A DNA stretch of 64,000 bases, from assembly GCF_014529535.1 (NCBI RefSeq), contig NW_023503608.1, positions 12,450,501 to 12,514,500 on the forward strand. The letters are read 5' to 3'. The notes under the pieces are model-generated. The model saw nothing but the letters and a program-made list of their open reading frames with translations, did no database searches and was not told the origin of the DNA. The translations under genes were made by a program, and so were the position numbers. How positions within the stretch are numbered: position 1 is the stretch's first letter; the number at the start of each line of letters is the position of its first letter. The stretch is from Bradysia coprophila. Lineage: Eukaryota; Arthropoda; Insecta; Diptera; Sciaridae. Of this stretch, positions 38,322 to 49,323 are shown piece by piece.

Positions 38322-38826
38322 TATATGCACCTGTGGCGAAATGTTTATTTTGACGAGTATGTGATTTTGATCCTCAGCCGAAGGCGCTGCAAAGATGAAC
38401 CCAAACTCCCTCTCCGAGGACCACACAGAGACATATAATATATATTACACATGGCAAGCCTCGACTTCTTCGTGACAAGTGTGTACTCTATTTTATAACA
38501 TAAGCGAAAACAACAACATAGAACTGAAGTGTAATTTTTTAAATTTTTTTACGAGTGAGGGAAAAGGTTTTCACTAGTGAGGGAATATCCACATTACCTC
38601 ACTAGTAAAGTTATAAATATTATGAACCTGTGTCCAAATGTTTATTTTGACGAGTTGGTGATTGTGATCCTAAGTCGAAGGCGCGCATCGTATCATTTTT
38701 TATGTGTTGATGCAAAGATAAACCCAAACTCCCTCTCCAAGCTGATGCATAATGTTAGACATACCACACAGAACAGAGACATATAATATATATTACACAC
38801 TTGTCACGAAGAAGTCGAGGCTTGCC
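38322..38826. repeat. compound repeat: two direct units plus a 33-bp inverted pair
   Basis: A unit with AATGTTTATTTTGACGAGT, then TGATCCT..CGAAGGCGC, then AACCCAAACTCCCTCTCC and ACATATAATATATATTACAC occurs at about 38322-38450 and again, with small insertions, at about 38611-38800. The 33 bases at 38453-38485 (GGCAAGCCTCGACTTC...) are the exact reverse complement of 38794-38826. No ORF of substance. Confidence 0.75.
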
Positions 38827-39451
38827 GATGAACAGATGAAGTAAATGAACTTTCTTGTCTATCGAATGTACATAGATTAAATAAGGTTACAGACTCGACG
38901 ATTGTCCTATGCCAGTGATGAAGGCCCTTTCCTGGTTGGTTCTAATTTGCGCCAATTTTTGAATGACTATCATTATGCGTGTAGTTTGTGTATGGGAACC
39001 GGAAACCCAACCTTGAGAGATTTTAATGAGCGTAATCACCATATTTTCTAAACAAATCAAGGAAGTGACCTAAATATCGACTGCTAATAACTGATTTCCT
39101 AGTTTCAATTCAGCAGGTCTGCAACATATCTCTTTCAGGCTACACGAAAGACAAGCGTTTTTCTTATGCTCAACTAAAAGAGTTCTGAAAAGGGAAATTT
39201 AAAACGGGATTCGTTGAAAATGATTGCAGAAAACGAATGATCGCAAGCTAAAAAGATAAATTGGTCGCAAGAAAAAAAGGAATTCATCGATGAAAAACGG
39301 AAATTGATCGAAAAGAAACAGTATTGTACATAACAAGGGTTCAGATGAAAAGTAGAGTTTTTGTATGAATTGTGTTAATCCGAGGCGTAGCCGAGGTCAA
39401 TAAACAAACGAAAACTAGACTTGATTTTTATCGCTAGTTATGTAATAGATT

Positions 39452-39742
39452 TTATCTGTCTAGAACGATAATCTCGAGCGTATCCCTCTAGGGAGTTTTT
39501 GTTTATCTCGATATATCTGTTCTAGACAGATAATATATATTATGCACCTGTTGCCAAGATTGACATTTTGACGTGTAGGACATTATTGCCCTAGCCGAAG
39601 GCGTGGGCCATAATGCCTACACGTCAAAATAACAGTCTCGCAATAGGTGCATATCATATTTTATCTGTCGAGAATAGATATATCGACATAAACAAAAACT
39701 CCCAAGAGGGATAAGCTCGAGATTATCGTTCTAAACAGATAA
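39452..39742. repeat. 291-bp long inverted repeat with a GCCGAAGGCG centre
   Basis: TTATCTGTCTAGAACGATAA at the left mirrors TTATCGTTCTAAACAGATAA at the right. The arms stay paired through TATCCCTCTAGGGAG/CTCCCAAGAGGGATA, GTTTATCTCGATATATCTG/TAGATATATCGACATAAAC, TGCACCTGTTGC/GCAATAGGTGCA and TTTTGACGTGTAGG/CCTACACGTCAAAA, meeting near 39600 at CCTAGCCGAAGGCG. Almost the whole element is stem. Confidence 0.8.
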
Positions 39743-40603
39743 TATATATTATCACATACGCGCGGTGTTCGGATGTCAAAATTACTTAACTAGAGGTTTA
39801 ATTCAAAATTTACACTTCAGGTCTATGTTGTTGTCTCGTTTTCGCTGATGTGATAAAATAGATATTAACTGAGTCGCGTAAAAAAATTGTAATTTCGAGT
39901 TGCACACCTTCTAATTTGTATTCTAAAACCTCAAAATTTACACATTCATCATGTCTGATGTCTGAAGTAGAATACCCGTGAAATAGAAAGAGTTTGAAAG
40001 TTATTCACGCGAGGACCCCAAACAGAGATTTTTCCTTCGACGAAGTGCCTGATAGCTACTGTCTCATCGACTCCACTTTTGATTGCTGTTACGAAATTTG
40101 TGAAATCACTGTTCCTTCGACCCCACTAGAGATTGTTCCTTTTTGGAATTTAGTGTTTTTTACTTCGTGTAAGAAGCTTTCAGACACTTCGTTAAAGGAA
40201 CAAAATTCAATTTAGAGAAATGATTGAAGAAATCGGCAATGCTACAAAGGAAAGGTAAAGTAAGGTCCATATCACACAACGTTAGTTATAGACTCTTGCA
40301 GTCTCCAAGTATCAAGACTTATACTTCCAAAAGCGATCTTTATTCGTCCCTTAACTTATGCAGAACCGTCTGTGTATCAAGTAGCTCACACTTCTTCGAT
40401 TTTACATTCTTCTTCAGAATCACTGACATCTTTGCCATGAATCGTCAACAACACTATTCAGAGGCCATTTACAAAGCGAAACTTCGATGGGACACTAACT
40501 AGTACTCGCATCACTAATTGATTTCGGTCCAACAAATTTCCCGATTATTTCGTAGGTACTGCATTCAACCCGATGAATCAAAACACATCCATTGAATTCA
40601 CCG

Positions 40604-40609
40604 TTTATT
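40604..40609 (-). terminator. poly(A) signal of RpL29
   Basis: AATAAA on the minus strand, 17 bases after the RpL29 stop codon. Such a short 3' UTR is usual for a ribosomal protein gene. Confidence 0.6.
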
Positions 40610-40625
40610 CGTTTGTATTGTAAAT

Positions 40626-41002
40626 CTACAATTTAATTGCCTTTGGGCGACTGGCACGTTCCTTTTTCTTCTCTTCGTGTCTTTTGCGTGCCTCCACCAC
40701 ACCAACATTTCCTTTACGGGCGAACCGTTGGTTGCGAACGAATTTGGCATCCATCTGGAATTTAGAACAGAGATTTATTGCCGATTCCGATACATTCCGA
40801 AAAATCGGAGCATCGCACGCAATACTTACGCCTAAGGTAGATTCATGTAGCTTGCGAATTGGTTTCTTGATACCATTTCGGTGGGCTTTTCGGTCTGAAA
40901 ACAAAAAGAAAATTGGATTGTTAGCGATGTTGGTCACTCACACTGTCTGTTAAGATCAAACTCACTTTGATTGTGATTTGTATGATTCTTTGACTTGGCC
41001 AT
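40626..41002 (-). CDS. RpL29: 60S ribosomal protein L29 (eL29)
   Basis: Small basic protein of the cytosolic large ribosomal subunit. Three coding exons on the minus strand: 41002-40966, 40894-40830, 40754-40626, joined in frame by GTGAG/CAG and GTAAGT/CAG introns of 71 and 75 nt. The product is 76 aa, the same length I know for the Drosophila protein. It begins MAKSKNHTNHNQ and contains RKAHRNGIKKPIRKLHESTL and KFVRNQRFARKGN, all eL29 hallmarks. It ends in a lysine/arginine-rich tail. The first exon (12 codons) is too short to appear as an ORF and was found from the conserved N-terminus. It is divergently arranged with Adk2. Confidence 0.95.
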
Positions 41003-41014
41003 TGCAGATCAATT

Positions 41015-41274
41015 GCTATTTAATGCGATATCTATGCACACATAGAGAGAGAGATTTAAATTAGTAAAAAATCGTTCATTAACATCAACCGATGAAATGG
41101 TAAACACAAATCATTCCGATCAATTCAACGGAGGAAACGTAAAAATTTCATCTGACGCTCATTCCAACAGCTTTGAACTCTAAGAATTTCAAACCTTTTG
41201 GAAAATGTCTTTGTAAAACTTACGATGATCACAAATTTAATTCAAAAAGAATTTTTTGGTGTCGATCTACGTAC
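41015..41274 (-). other. RpL29: probable 5' UTR intron of RpL29
   Basis: Minus-strand donor CCAG|GTACGT at 41275/41274 and acceptor TAAATAG| at 41016 would leave a 5' UTR of only about 34 bases before the ATG. This layout is common in insect ribosomal protein genes. It is inferred from splice-site sequence. Confidence 0.45.
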
Positions 41275-41295
41275 CTGGATACCGGAAGAAGAAAG
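41275..41295 (-). promoter_or_regulatory. RpL29: candidate 5'TOP leader exon of RpL29
   Basis: On the minus strand CTTTCTTCTTCC is followed by GGTATCCAG and then a consensus donor. An initial C followed by a long pyrimidine tract is the 5'TOP signal of ribosomal protein mRNAs. The start site at 41295 is inferred, not observed. Confidence 0.5.
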
Positions 41296-42227
41296 TGACA
41301 TTCAACTGAACGAAACGTCTTCAGATTATTTCGATTATTTTCAGTGACTGTCAATAATTTCCCAATAGAAAAAAGTTGTTAATTTTAGAGACGGGAGCCC
41401 TCTCATCAATTAAATTTTCATTTTAAATCATTCCTCCACAGCCTCCACGACTCTTACCTAAACAGGAGTTCGTTCAGGAACTCTTCGTTAAATTTCACTA
41501 GTGACGATTTTGACACTTCTTTCATATAAAATATGTCAAAATCTTCACTTTGGGTATCGAATTTTTAGTTCCTGAACGAGGTTCAGATGTCAATTGTAAA
41601 TCCCTTTGTTCATACAAAAGGAACATTCTTCTGTAATACGTTCATTGGTAGTCTTGATCGTTTTGATAATCCTGATTGATAAAGTCCTTCATCTTCTATT
41701 ATCGCCTTAGACGAAAAGTAAGCAATAACCCTGTGTACAGTTATCCTATACAACAGAACATATGGTAAAGCTCAGCTATCAATTAAAAGATTTTTTATCA
41801 AACAAAAGAAGTAGCCGAAGTAGCAGATTTAATGAGCCGTAAGGAAAAGGTTAAAAATAAAAAGAAGTAGAACAGACCTTCGAGAACTTAAGCCTAACAA
41901 GGTTCTGATTTTTTGAAACATTTATTTTATTGAATTTAGAAGATCAGCCTAAAGCATTATATTTATATCGAGTTCTTCATCTGCTTATATGGGACATAAA
42001 AACGAAAATTTCACTAAAAAACGAAAAAGAAAACTTAACGAAACCAACTCCAAAAAATCAACTTACGTCAACAGTAAATTTTCATCGAAAATTCTTGTGT
42101 TGGACTTTGGTTGATTTTGCGACTTTGTTTCGCATACAATTATTGTTATCATCCTTTTCGTCAACATAACCATTAAACGACTACAGGACCATCATTTTCG
42201 AGGGAAAACCAATTGAATAAAAAAAAA
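41296..42227. other. divergent intergenic region between RpL29 and Adk2
   Basis: Probably holds both promoters. It also contains an inverted-repeat element (41471-41578) and, near 41700-41850, sequence related to the dispersed GAAGTA...AGATTTAAT repeat. The one open frame at 41930-42169 has no recognisable product. Confidence 0.5.
41471..41578. repeat. 108-bp imperfect inverted repeat
   Basis: CGTTCAGGAACTC at the left pairs with AGTTCCTGAACG at the right. The arms continue with gaps to CGATTTTGACA / TGTCAAAATC around an AT centre. Confidence 0.6.
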
Positions 42228-43176
42228 ATGGGAGTCCTAAGTAATCTATTCAAAGAAGAACCAAAGCCGGCTCCGGCCAACGGAATAAACGCTGTTCTCC
42301 TGGGACCTCCTGGTTCAGGAAAAGGAACACAGGTAACTTAGAGTTGCGAAGAATTTGCAAATAAATTAAATACGAACGTGTCGTCAATAAAAAAGTGGTC
42401 TGGGCTGATGGTCAATAACAGTACAAAAAAAACTGATAAAGAAAAAAAAGTCGTCGTTACATCACACACTGATTATCTCAACAGGCACCTTTGCTGAAAG
42501 AAAAATTTTGCGTTTGTCATTTATCAACCGGTGACATGCTTCGCGCAGAAATTGCTACCGGATCGAAACTTGGTGCTCAGTTAAAGAAGGTTATTGACGA
42601 GGGGAAACTAGTTTCAGATGAGTTGGTTGTTGAAATGATTGACAGTAATTTGGACAAACCTGAATGTAAGAATGGATTCCTTCTGGACGGTTTTCCTCGC
42701 ACAGTAAAACAAGCCGAAAAGGTAATGTAACTTTATCTTTCCACTCTCATACCTCTGGCATGAAAAACAAGTCCTTCCATTTATAGTTAGACGACTTGCT
42801 CGATAAACGACACACCGCATTAGATGCTGTAATCGAATTCGGTATTGACGATAGCTTACTGGTGCGGCGGATAACAGGTCGATTAATTCATGTGGCAAGC
42901 GGTCGTTCTTATCATGAGGAATTCCATCCACCGAAAACTGCCATGACAGATGACATTACCGGTGAACCATTGATTCGTCGAAGTGACGACAATGTGGACG
43001 CATTGAAGAAGCGTCTCGAAGCATATCATACACAAACCAAGCCATTGGCTGATTACTATGCTCTGAAAGGACTACATTACAAGATTGATGCAGCCCGAGG
43101 TGCTAAGGATGTGTTTGCGAACATTGACAGTATCTTCGTATCGAAACGATCCGAGCAGAAACGAAGTGTTAATTAA
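42228..43176 (+). CDS. Adk2: adenylate kinase 2 (ATP:AMP phosphotransferase)
   Basis: Converts ATP + AMP to 2 ADP; the AK2 form works in the mitochondrial intermembrane space and partly in cytosol. Exons 42228-42332, 42485-42721, 42787-43176, all phase 0, give 243 aa, close to the family's usual 240. P-loop GPPGSGKGT at 26-34; NMP-binding STGDMLR at 49-55; DGFPRT at 103-108; long LID with [18 protein letters not shown] then [15 protein letters not shown] (about 143-183), the large-variant LID typical of AK2 rather than AK1. The arginines expected at the active site are present. It starts MGVLSNLF at the first ATG, after an A-run; there is no classical presequence, as usual for AK2. Introns are 152 and 65 nt. 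Confidence 0.95.
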
Positions 43177-45607
43177 CTATCGATGCACTCTGATCGTCGA
43201 CAACTCACCGTATACAATAAGAAAATATCATGGCACTATCACTATGAAACGAACTGTCGTTGCTTTAAACGTTTTTTTTTTCTTCGATTTTTTTGTTGAA
43301 TACAGAGAATTAAGTTCGGCAAAGTGTAAAATTCTCAACTTACTTGAACGTATAGTTTTTCCAGTAAGTTCCGGAAAGGTGTATGGATAGGGTAAATAGT
43401 TGCAATCAGAAAATATATTTTACAATCAAAAATGGTTTCTATTTTTATTGAAAAGATCCACATCAAACACCCCAGGCAAAGCTCAAATTCACAATTTATT
43501 GAAGTTCCTCGTTTCTGCAATCCGTCACTTTTTCTTTAAGTGCAAAGACCTGTAAATAAGAAACTGACTTGCACCGAAACATTTAAGACTTAGACATGGC
43601 GATATAGTAGGGTAAAATGAGTCATTACTTCATTGGACAACCAAGTGATGGTTAAAGCTCATTTTATCATTTTATGCAACTCGAGATCATAATGTTCGAA
43701 AACTGCGAACTTTAGATCCATCTGTTTCATAAAACGTTGTATGAATCTCAGTGCAAAGTACTTTATTAGGCTCACGATGTGTATTATTACACGGCGTGCG
43801 GCCTCGTGTCATAATTACACATCTAGAGCCTAATAAAGTACTTCTCACTCGATGTCATAATAGTTATTTATGACATCGAGTGCAAAGTACTTTATTAGGC
43901 TCTAGATGTGTAATTGTACAATACACGATACACATCGTGAGCCTAATAAAGAAGTTTGCACCGAGATCCATACAACGTTTTATGCCACAAAGGCATCCAA
44001 AGTTTGCAAATTTTGCATATTGTTATGCTGAGTTGCATAAATAACTATTACAGGGCCTTCTCCAATGAGCAAAGTAACTTGTATCCTTGTTCTTTGTTTT
44101 AAATTATTGCAGCACTTGCCTTCGACTCGGGCTACTTAGCATAATAAACAAACAATGAAGTAATCTACTATCACTTCATCTGTCCAAATATACGTCTTCA
44201 CAGTGTGAGAAAATTTACAAGTTTTCAACATTTTCAACGATTACAATCCAATTGATGTTACCCAATAATGTCGTAATATTGGAAACACATGTGGATTGAA
44301 TAAAGTAGAACATGATATTTGTCACAGCTCATCGTTTATTTTTGGTTCATTGTCATCAAGAACAGATGACTACCAGTTTCTGCAAGGCTATGTGAGAAAG
44401 AGGACAATAAGGGTGGCATTCATCTTTATCTCGTATTGAATGCACCACAACTAACCGAAGTGAACAAATATTTGGGAAACAAGAATCGCAGATTAGAGTT
44501 TGAAATCTTCCAACTGAACAAAAATTTGAATGTAGGAATGCGCTGGTTGATAATACCTATAATACCTATATTAAGGCGATAGCCTTCTGTGAATTATTGA
44601 AATAAATATTGGGATGTAAATTCTCGACCCACGATTACATCAAGTGATTGATTTAAGAAGTTATAGGCTGAGAGCATAATGTGCATATAAGTCTTTCATA
44701 TTATCTTGGTTCGAAACCTATTCTGTATCAACGCACTTCAAACATGAGTGGTACTCTAAATAGGGTACTGAAATTTGACAGTGTGTCGTGTCACACAACT
44801 CAGATGTGACAACTGTAAAACATCGTAAAAAACCATTTCATACAAAATAGTACTCTATTTGGCAGCTGTCGACTGATCCCTGGACTGATCACTTTTGTAA
44901 GTAAGTAAGTATGTTCGATACGAAAAACGTTTGTTTATACCAGGATAAAATGTCTACTGAAAGGCCTGTCGTATGGCTTATATATTGCTTCTGACATGTA
45001 TAAATCCTCATCAGAATCCATCATTGTATGCAATGAAGCTTTATATGTTCGTAATAAGCATAACATCAATATGCACTGTTTCCTGAAACTTGACTAAATA
45101 CTAACGAAAAAATTAGGCTCTCAACAACTTACACAACCAATACCGGTGATTACAATATGGGTAAACCATTATGGTTCGTAAAATTCGTGAGAATGGCGAT
45201 TTTGTAGACTTTTGACATAAAATATATGGGAGAAATGGTTTACCCCTAATGTAAAAATTATATCCAGTTTGATCGTAAATTGTAAAAACCAAAATTGTTT
45301 GTAAAGTGAGTTTCAAATAGTTATTTTCTCGAATCGAAAAGTAAAATTTCGTAGCCTGCATTCAGAAAACCGTTGTGACACTCGGTCTGCGGCCCGTTTG
45401 ACAATGTACACTACACATCTCAGCATTTATCAATCGGTCGCATAAATAACTATTTCGTTTAAATATACGAACGATTTAGTGTGAGTAGTAAAGCCAACAA
45501 ATTTAAGCTGCTGAGCTGCCGTCATACACGCATTACACAAAAAATTGATGCTGTCAATCGTGTCAAATCCGCAACAATAAAGTCAGTTCAGTGATTTATT
45601 ATTAAAA
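43177..45607. other. intergenic region between Adk2 and Fcp1
   Basis: Includes the Adk2 3' UTR and presumably the Fcp1 promoter. A large inverted repeat occupies 43705-44007. Nothing else was recognised; the short ORFs at 43335-43520 and 45113-45361 have no family resemblance. Confidence 0.6.
43705..44007. repeat. 303-bp nested inverted repeat
   Basis: Outer arms: AAAACGTTGTATG / CATACAACGTTTT, and GCAAACTTT-type ends. Inner arms: TTATTAGGCTCACGATGTGT / ACACATCGTGAGCCTAATAA. The middle holds a second hairpin, with TTATTAGGCTC twice, and CTCGATGTCATAA / TTATGACATCGAG around TAGT. The motif AAAGTACTTTATTAGGCTC therefore occurs repeatedly in both orientations. No coding capacity. Confidence 0.8.
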
Positions 45608-48393
45608 ATGTCTGCTGATACAACTGTTTGCGCTCCTCAAGATAATTGCATAAAGATCAGTAAATGGAAAGTGCGGGAAGGTTTCCAGGTGACAAACAAT
45701 CAAGTGATCCTTCTGTACCAGCTAGCTGATGGCGATGATAAAGAAATAAAGCGTTTAAAAGCCACAACATGTGGCGTTGTCAAAAAGCGGCTACAGAAAG
45801 CTGGCGATGTTGTTCAAAAGGGGTATGTTTATCAGTATAAGCGCGGCAAAGAGCGGGATATTAATTCACGGCTAATCGCTTAGGGATCCATTGATGGAAC
45901 TGTCGGCGTGTGTACATACCACTGTTATCAAAGACATGTGTGCCGATTGTGGGGCTGATCTACGTCAAGATGACAATGTGAGTAAATAACATTGATGAAA
46001 TCGAGAACCGCTAACTATTTACCATTTGAAACAATAACATCAACAGGGTAACACATCCGAGGCATCGGTGCCAATGATACATTCAGTGCCTGAATTGAAA
46101 GTCACTCAAAAATTAGCGCAAAAGCTCGGCAAGGCCGATACAGCGCGATTACTGGAGGAGAAAAAACTCGTCCTACTGGTTGATTTGGATCAAACGCTCA
46201 TTCACACCACCAACGATAACATTCCGAACAATCTCAGAGGTGTTTACCACTTTCAATTGTACGGACCACATAGTCCTTGGTACCATACGCGTTTAAGGCC
46301 GGGAACATCCGATTTTCTGAGTAATATGGCGCCGTTCTTTGAACTACATATTTGTACCTTCGGCGCTAGAAACTATGCCCACATGATTGCCCAGTTCTTG
46401 GACGAAGATAAAAAGTACTTCTCGCATCGAATACTGTCACGTGATGAATGTTTCAATGCTACGAGTAAAACCGACAATCTGAGAGCACTGTTTCCGTGCG
46501 GCGATTCAATGGTTTGCATTATCGATGACAGAGAAGACGTGTGGAATATGGCATCGAATCTAATTCAAGTCAAGCCGTATCATTTCTTCCAACATACTGG
46601 CGATATCAACGCACCGCCGGGTATGGACAAACATGAGCTGGATGGCAAGGGTGTCGATTTTAAAGGTTTGTTCGAATTGGATGCATGACAGTGATGAAGA
46701 AACGTTGAATTTTCTGTATAATTTCTGTAGATCTTTCCGCGACATCACCTACGAAAGAACAGCCAACAACAGATGATATTGACGATAAGACTGATGTAGA
46801 ACGTACGGCAAAGGTAGATGAAAGTGAGTCAAACTCTGAAGAAAGTGTCGCCAAAGACGAAAAAGACGAATCGGAATCACCCGAAAATTCGACTGATACG
46901 ATAAGAGCTTCGACACCGGACGATACCTCAACGGAAGTGAAACCCGACGCTTCAGATGGAAAAACCGAGACACCTCTAAGTGATAAACCGAGCAAAAGTG
47001 CCGGCTCGGCCAGCGAAGACAATCTAATCGATGTGGAAGACAGCGACGATTATTTATTACATTTGGAATCGATTTTGAAAACGATTCACGCGCGTTTTTA
47101 TGAGTATTACGAGGAGCATCAAAAGGTAACAACGGTGCATAGTCTTTTGAAGCAATTTCAATTATTTACACTAGACGTATTCCGTACATAGATTCCTGAC
47201 CTTAAGATTTTGATACCAAAGATTCGCAGCGAAGTTTTAATCGGCAAAACTCTCGTATTTTCTGGCTTGGTGCCGAACCATTTAAAGTTGGAACAAAGTC
47301 GCGCCTACCTGATTGCCAAAGGTTTGGGTGCCAACGTACGTCAGCAATTAACAAGTGATACAACTCATTTAGTAGCAGCAACTGCCGGTTATTATTTTAC
47401 ATTTTGGAATCTAATATTCGGCCCGAAAGCATGCACATCTCTAACTAAAATCCAATTTGTAATTCCACGACATAGGAACATTCAAAGCCAATGCAGCCCG
47501 CAAACGTCCGGATATTAAAATTGTTACACCAGACTGGTTGTGGTCATGTGCAGAGCGATGGGAATGTGTAGAAGAAAAACTGTTTCCATTGGACCCGTCA
47601 AAGCCCAGTAAAATGAGACAACCGCCTGCCCATTGTCACAGTCCAGGTGCAGAATAAAGAAAATTCCTCTCCAAAACTGTGACGAGGTCTTACAAAAAAT
47701 CGTCGTAAACTTACGTGAAACGATTTCTTTTTTCCACAGAGCATGCGGTCAACTACAACGAGATCAATTCACGTTTGCATGACGGAAATGCAAGTTCGAT
47801 GGAAAAGAGCGAAGAAGAAGAACCCCGATTTCTCGACACCATCAATCCGTTGTTAAGCTTTTCTAAAGCTGATTTGGCAGCGATGGACCAAGAGTATGAT
47901 CAATTTTTTGATGAATCGGACTCGTCATCAGACGATAATGAACACGTCGATATAGGTGAATTAAACTTTGTGCCATTTACCGCCAATTTAGCTTCATAAA
48001 ATGGGTTTTTTCGCAGAAAATCCGCCCATCGACAAAGTGTTAAAAAAGAAACGCAAAAAGGAGGATGAAAGGGAGCATGTACAAGAAGCGAAACTGTTTT
48101 GTCTCGATAAAGAAGCGAGCAGCTCTAGCAAAACATCGGAAAAATCGAAACGAAATGTCGATTTGAATGGCAGCAGTAGTAGTAGTACGAGCAGCGAAGA
48201 CAATGCAGAAGAAAAGCCGGACGATCCGGATGAAACCCCAAGTGCAAGATTTCGACGTGGTGGTGATTTGCCGTCCGACCTCGACATGGGTTCCGATTAC
48301 AGTCAGGGCAGTCAAGATCCAATTGATGACGACGACGGCGAATGGGTGAGCATGGGCTCGGCTCTTGAAAGAGAATTTCTCGGCTTAGAATAA
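45608..48393 (+). CDS. Fcp1: Fcp1, RNA polymerase II C-terminal domain phosphatase
   Basis: Removes phosphate from the CTD of RNA polymerase II so the enzyme can be recycled; partners are TFIIF and Pol II. Exons: 45608-45822, 45884-45977, 46047-46665, 46731-47125, 47192-47387, 47476-47646, 47740-47955, 48017-48393, joining in frame to 760 aa. The N-terminal biotinyl-like region (CGVVKKRLQKAGDVVQKG) is followed by a CADCG motif. The catalytic FCPH domain carries DLDQTLIHT (D149 and D151 of DxDxT) and later CIIDDREDVW. A BRCT domain spans about 450-545 (IGKTLVFSGLVPNH to VTPDWLWSCAERWE), preceded by an acidic/serine linker. The acidic tail with DDDGEWVSMGSALEREFLG resembles the TFIIF-binding C-terminus. 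Intron 5 has a weak donor (GTTATT). Retention of intron 7 would give an early stop after ANLAS. Confidence 0.95.
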
Positions 48394-48481
48394 TAATGAC
48401 ATGATTGACATGTACCGATGAGCGAAACACAATTTTTTACCGCAGAACAAGAGAAAAAATCGTGAATTACAAAAACTCTAA

Positions 48482-48487
48482 TTTATT
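48482..48487 (-). terminator. poly(A) signal of mRpS17
   Basis: Minus-strand AATAAA 27 bases beyond the mRpS17 stop codon. It lies inside the 121-bp gap between convergent Fcp1 and mRpS17 stops, so the two 3' UTRs probably overlap. Confidence 0.6.
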
Positions 48488-48514
48488 ACGCTATAAGTGT
48501 GTCCGTTTTGTTTT

Positions 48515-49149
48515 CTATACAGCGAATGGTTGATCCTTGCCATCTTCGTTCCACTTAATGTACGTTTCCTGATGAGTAAAGTCTCGAATTCCTTCTAATC
48601 TACCTCTGGGCGGTGCTTTGTCATAATCGAAACCAGACTCTGACTTTCCGTACGCTTCACTAGCTGCATCCATTTGTTCGCGATATTGGTTGACAACAAC
48701 ATTTTTACCGGTTATTGGATCTTGAATATCTCCAAATTTGAACACGATTTTCTCGATGGAATGCGTTATCTGTTTCGTTAATCGTTCAGGTAGTTCTTTC
48801 ACTGAAACATTAAAAAAATAGTTAATCAGCCGGGTGTAGACTTTACGCAGAATGACCAATAACGTAGTTCATATTTTATCAATTACCTAGCACAATATCG
48901 CCGGATTTGCAAAGTTTATTTGGATCGTGGGCGTATACAAATTTGTCTTGCTTGAAGTACTAAATTTGGGTAAACAAATTGATTTAAAAATAACAAATGT
49001 TGTTAGTGAATGTGGAATAGTTCGGTTACCATCAGCAAATTCTCATCCAATTCCATTTTTCTAATTCTAATTTTGGATGCCTGCGATTTAACTGATGGTA
49101 CGCATTGTCCGAGTAAGATTGTCAGGGCTTTTTTCGCTCTATGTGCCAT
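48515..49149 (-). CDS. mRpS17: mitochondrial small-subunit ribosomal protein uS17m
   Basis: Component of the mitochondrial 28S ribosomal subunit, nuclear-encoded. Three minus-strand exons: 49149-49030, 48959-48887, 48801-48515, joined by short introns (70 and 85 nt) to 159 aa. Exon 1 starts MAHRAKKALTILLGQCVPSV. Exon 2 gives YFKQDKFVYAHDPNKLCKSG then DIVL, matching the KYF..R..YFAHD....CxxGDIVLL pattern of MRPS17. Exon 3 gives IEKIVFKFGDIQDPITGKNV, matching EIVFKVGxVxDPxTGK. The C-terminal extension (YGKSESGFDYDKAPPRGRLE) is of the insect type. An internal Met in the second intron could start a longer exon-3 reading, but that would lose the conserved OB-fold core, so I chose 49149. Confidence 0.9.
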
Positions 49150-49323
49150 TGAAAATATAGTTTGTAAACTTCTTCGTTTTGAAAAATACTCCGAGAAGGA
49201 CTACAATTCCACAATAACCTCGCTTTTCGATATTATTTTTGACATTTGCATCTGCGGCATATCAATTTTATGTTGAAGTGAGAGGAGCTTAGCGTGGGCT
49301 ATTTTCAAAATGACAGCACTGAA

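Larger units (their letters stand above)
35068..40603. other. 5.5-kb intergenic region dominated by hairpin repeats
   Basis: No gene is supported between GAPcenA and RpL29. At least six inverted-repeat structures lie here (35548-35674, 36468-36802, 36976-37292, 37669-37859, 38322-38826, 39452-39742), together with a dispersed repeat copy (about 37556-37960). The unmarked stretches (about 35700-36440 and 39760-40600) are AT-rich and hold only short unconvincing ORFs. Confidence 0.7.

Noticed and set aside
44755..44880. Possible further inverted repeat (TACTCTAAATAGGGTAC / AGTACTCTATTTGG)
   Set aside because: Pairing is short and interrupted; similarity to the 37.7-kb MITE interior is limited to one word.
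46660..47132. Two overlapping minus-strand frames of 120 and 127 aa, serine-rich
   Set aside because: Antisense to the acidic, GAA/GAC-rich linker of Fcp1, which reads as serine/leucine on the other strand.
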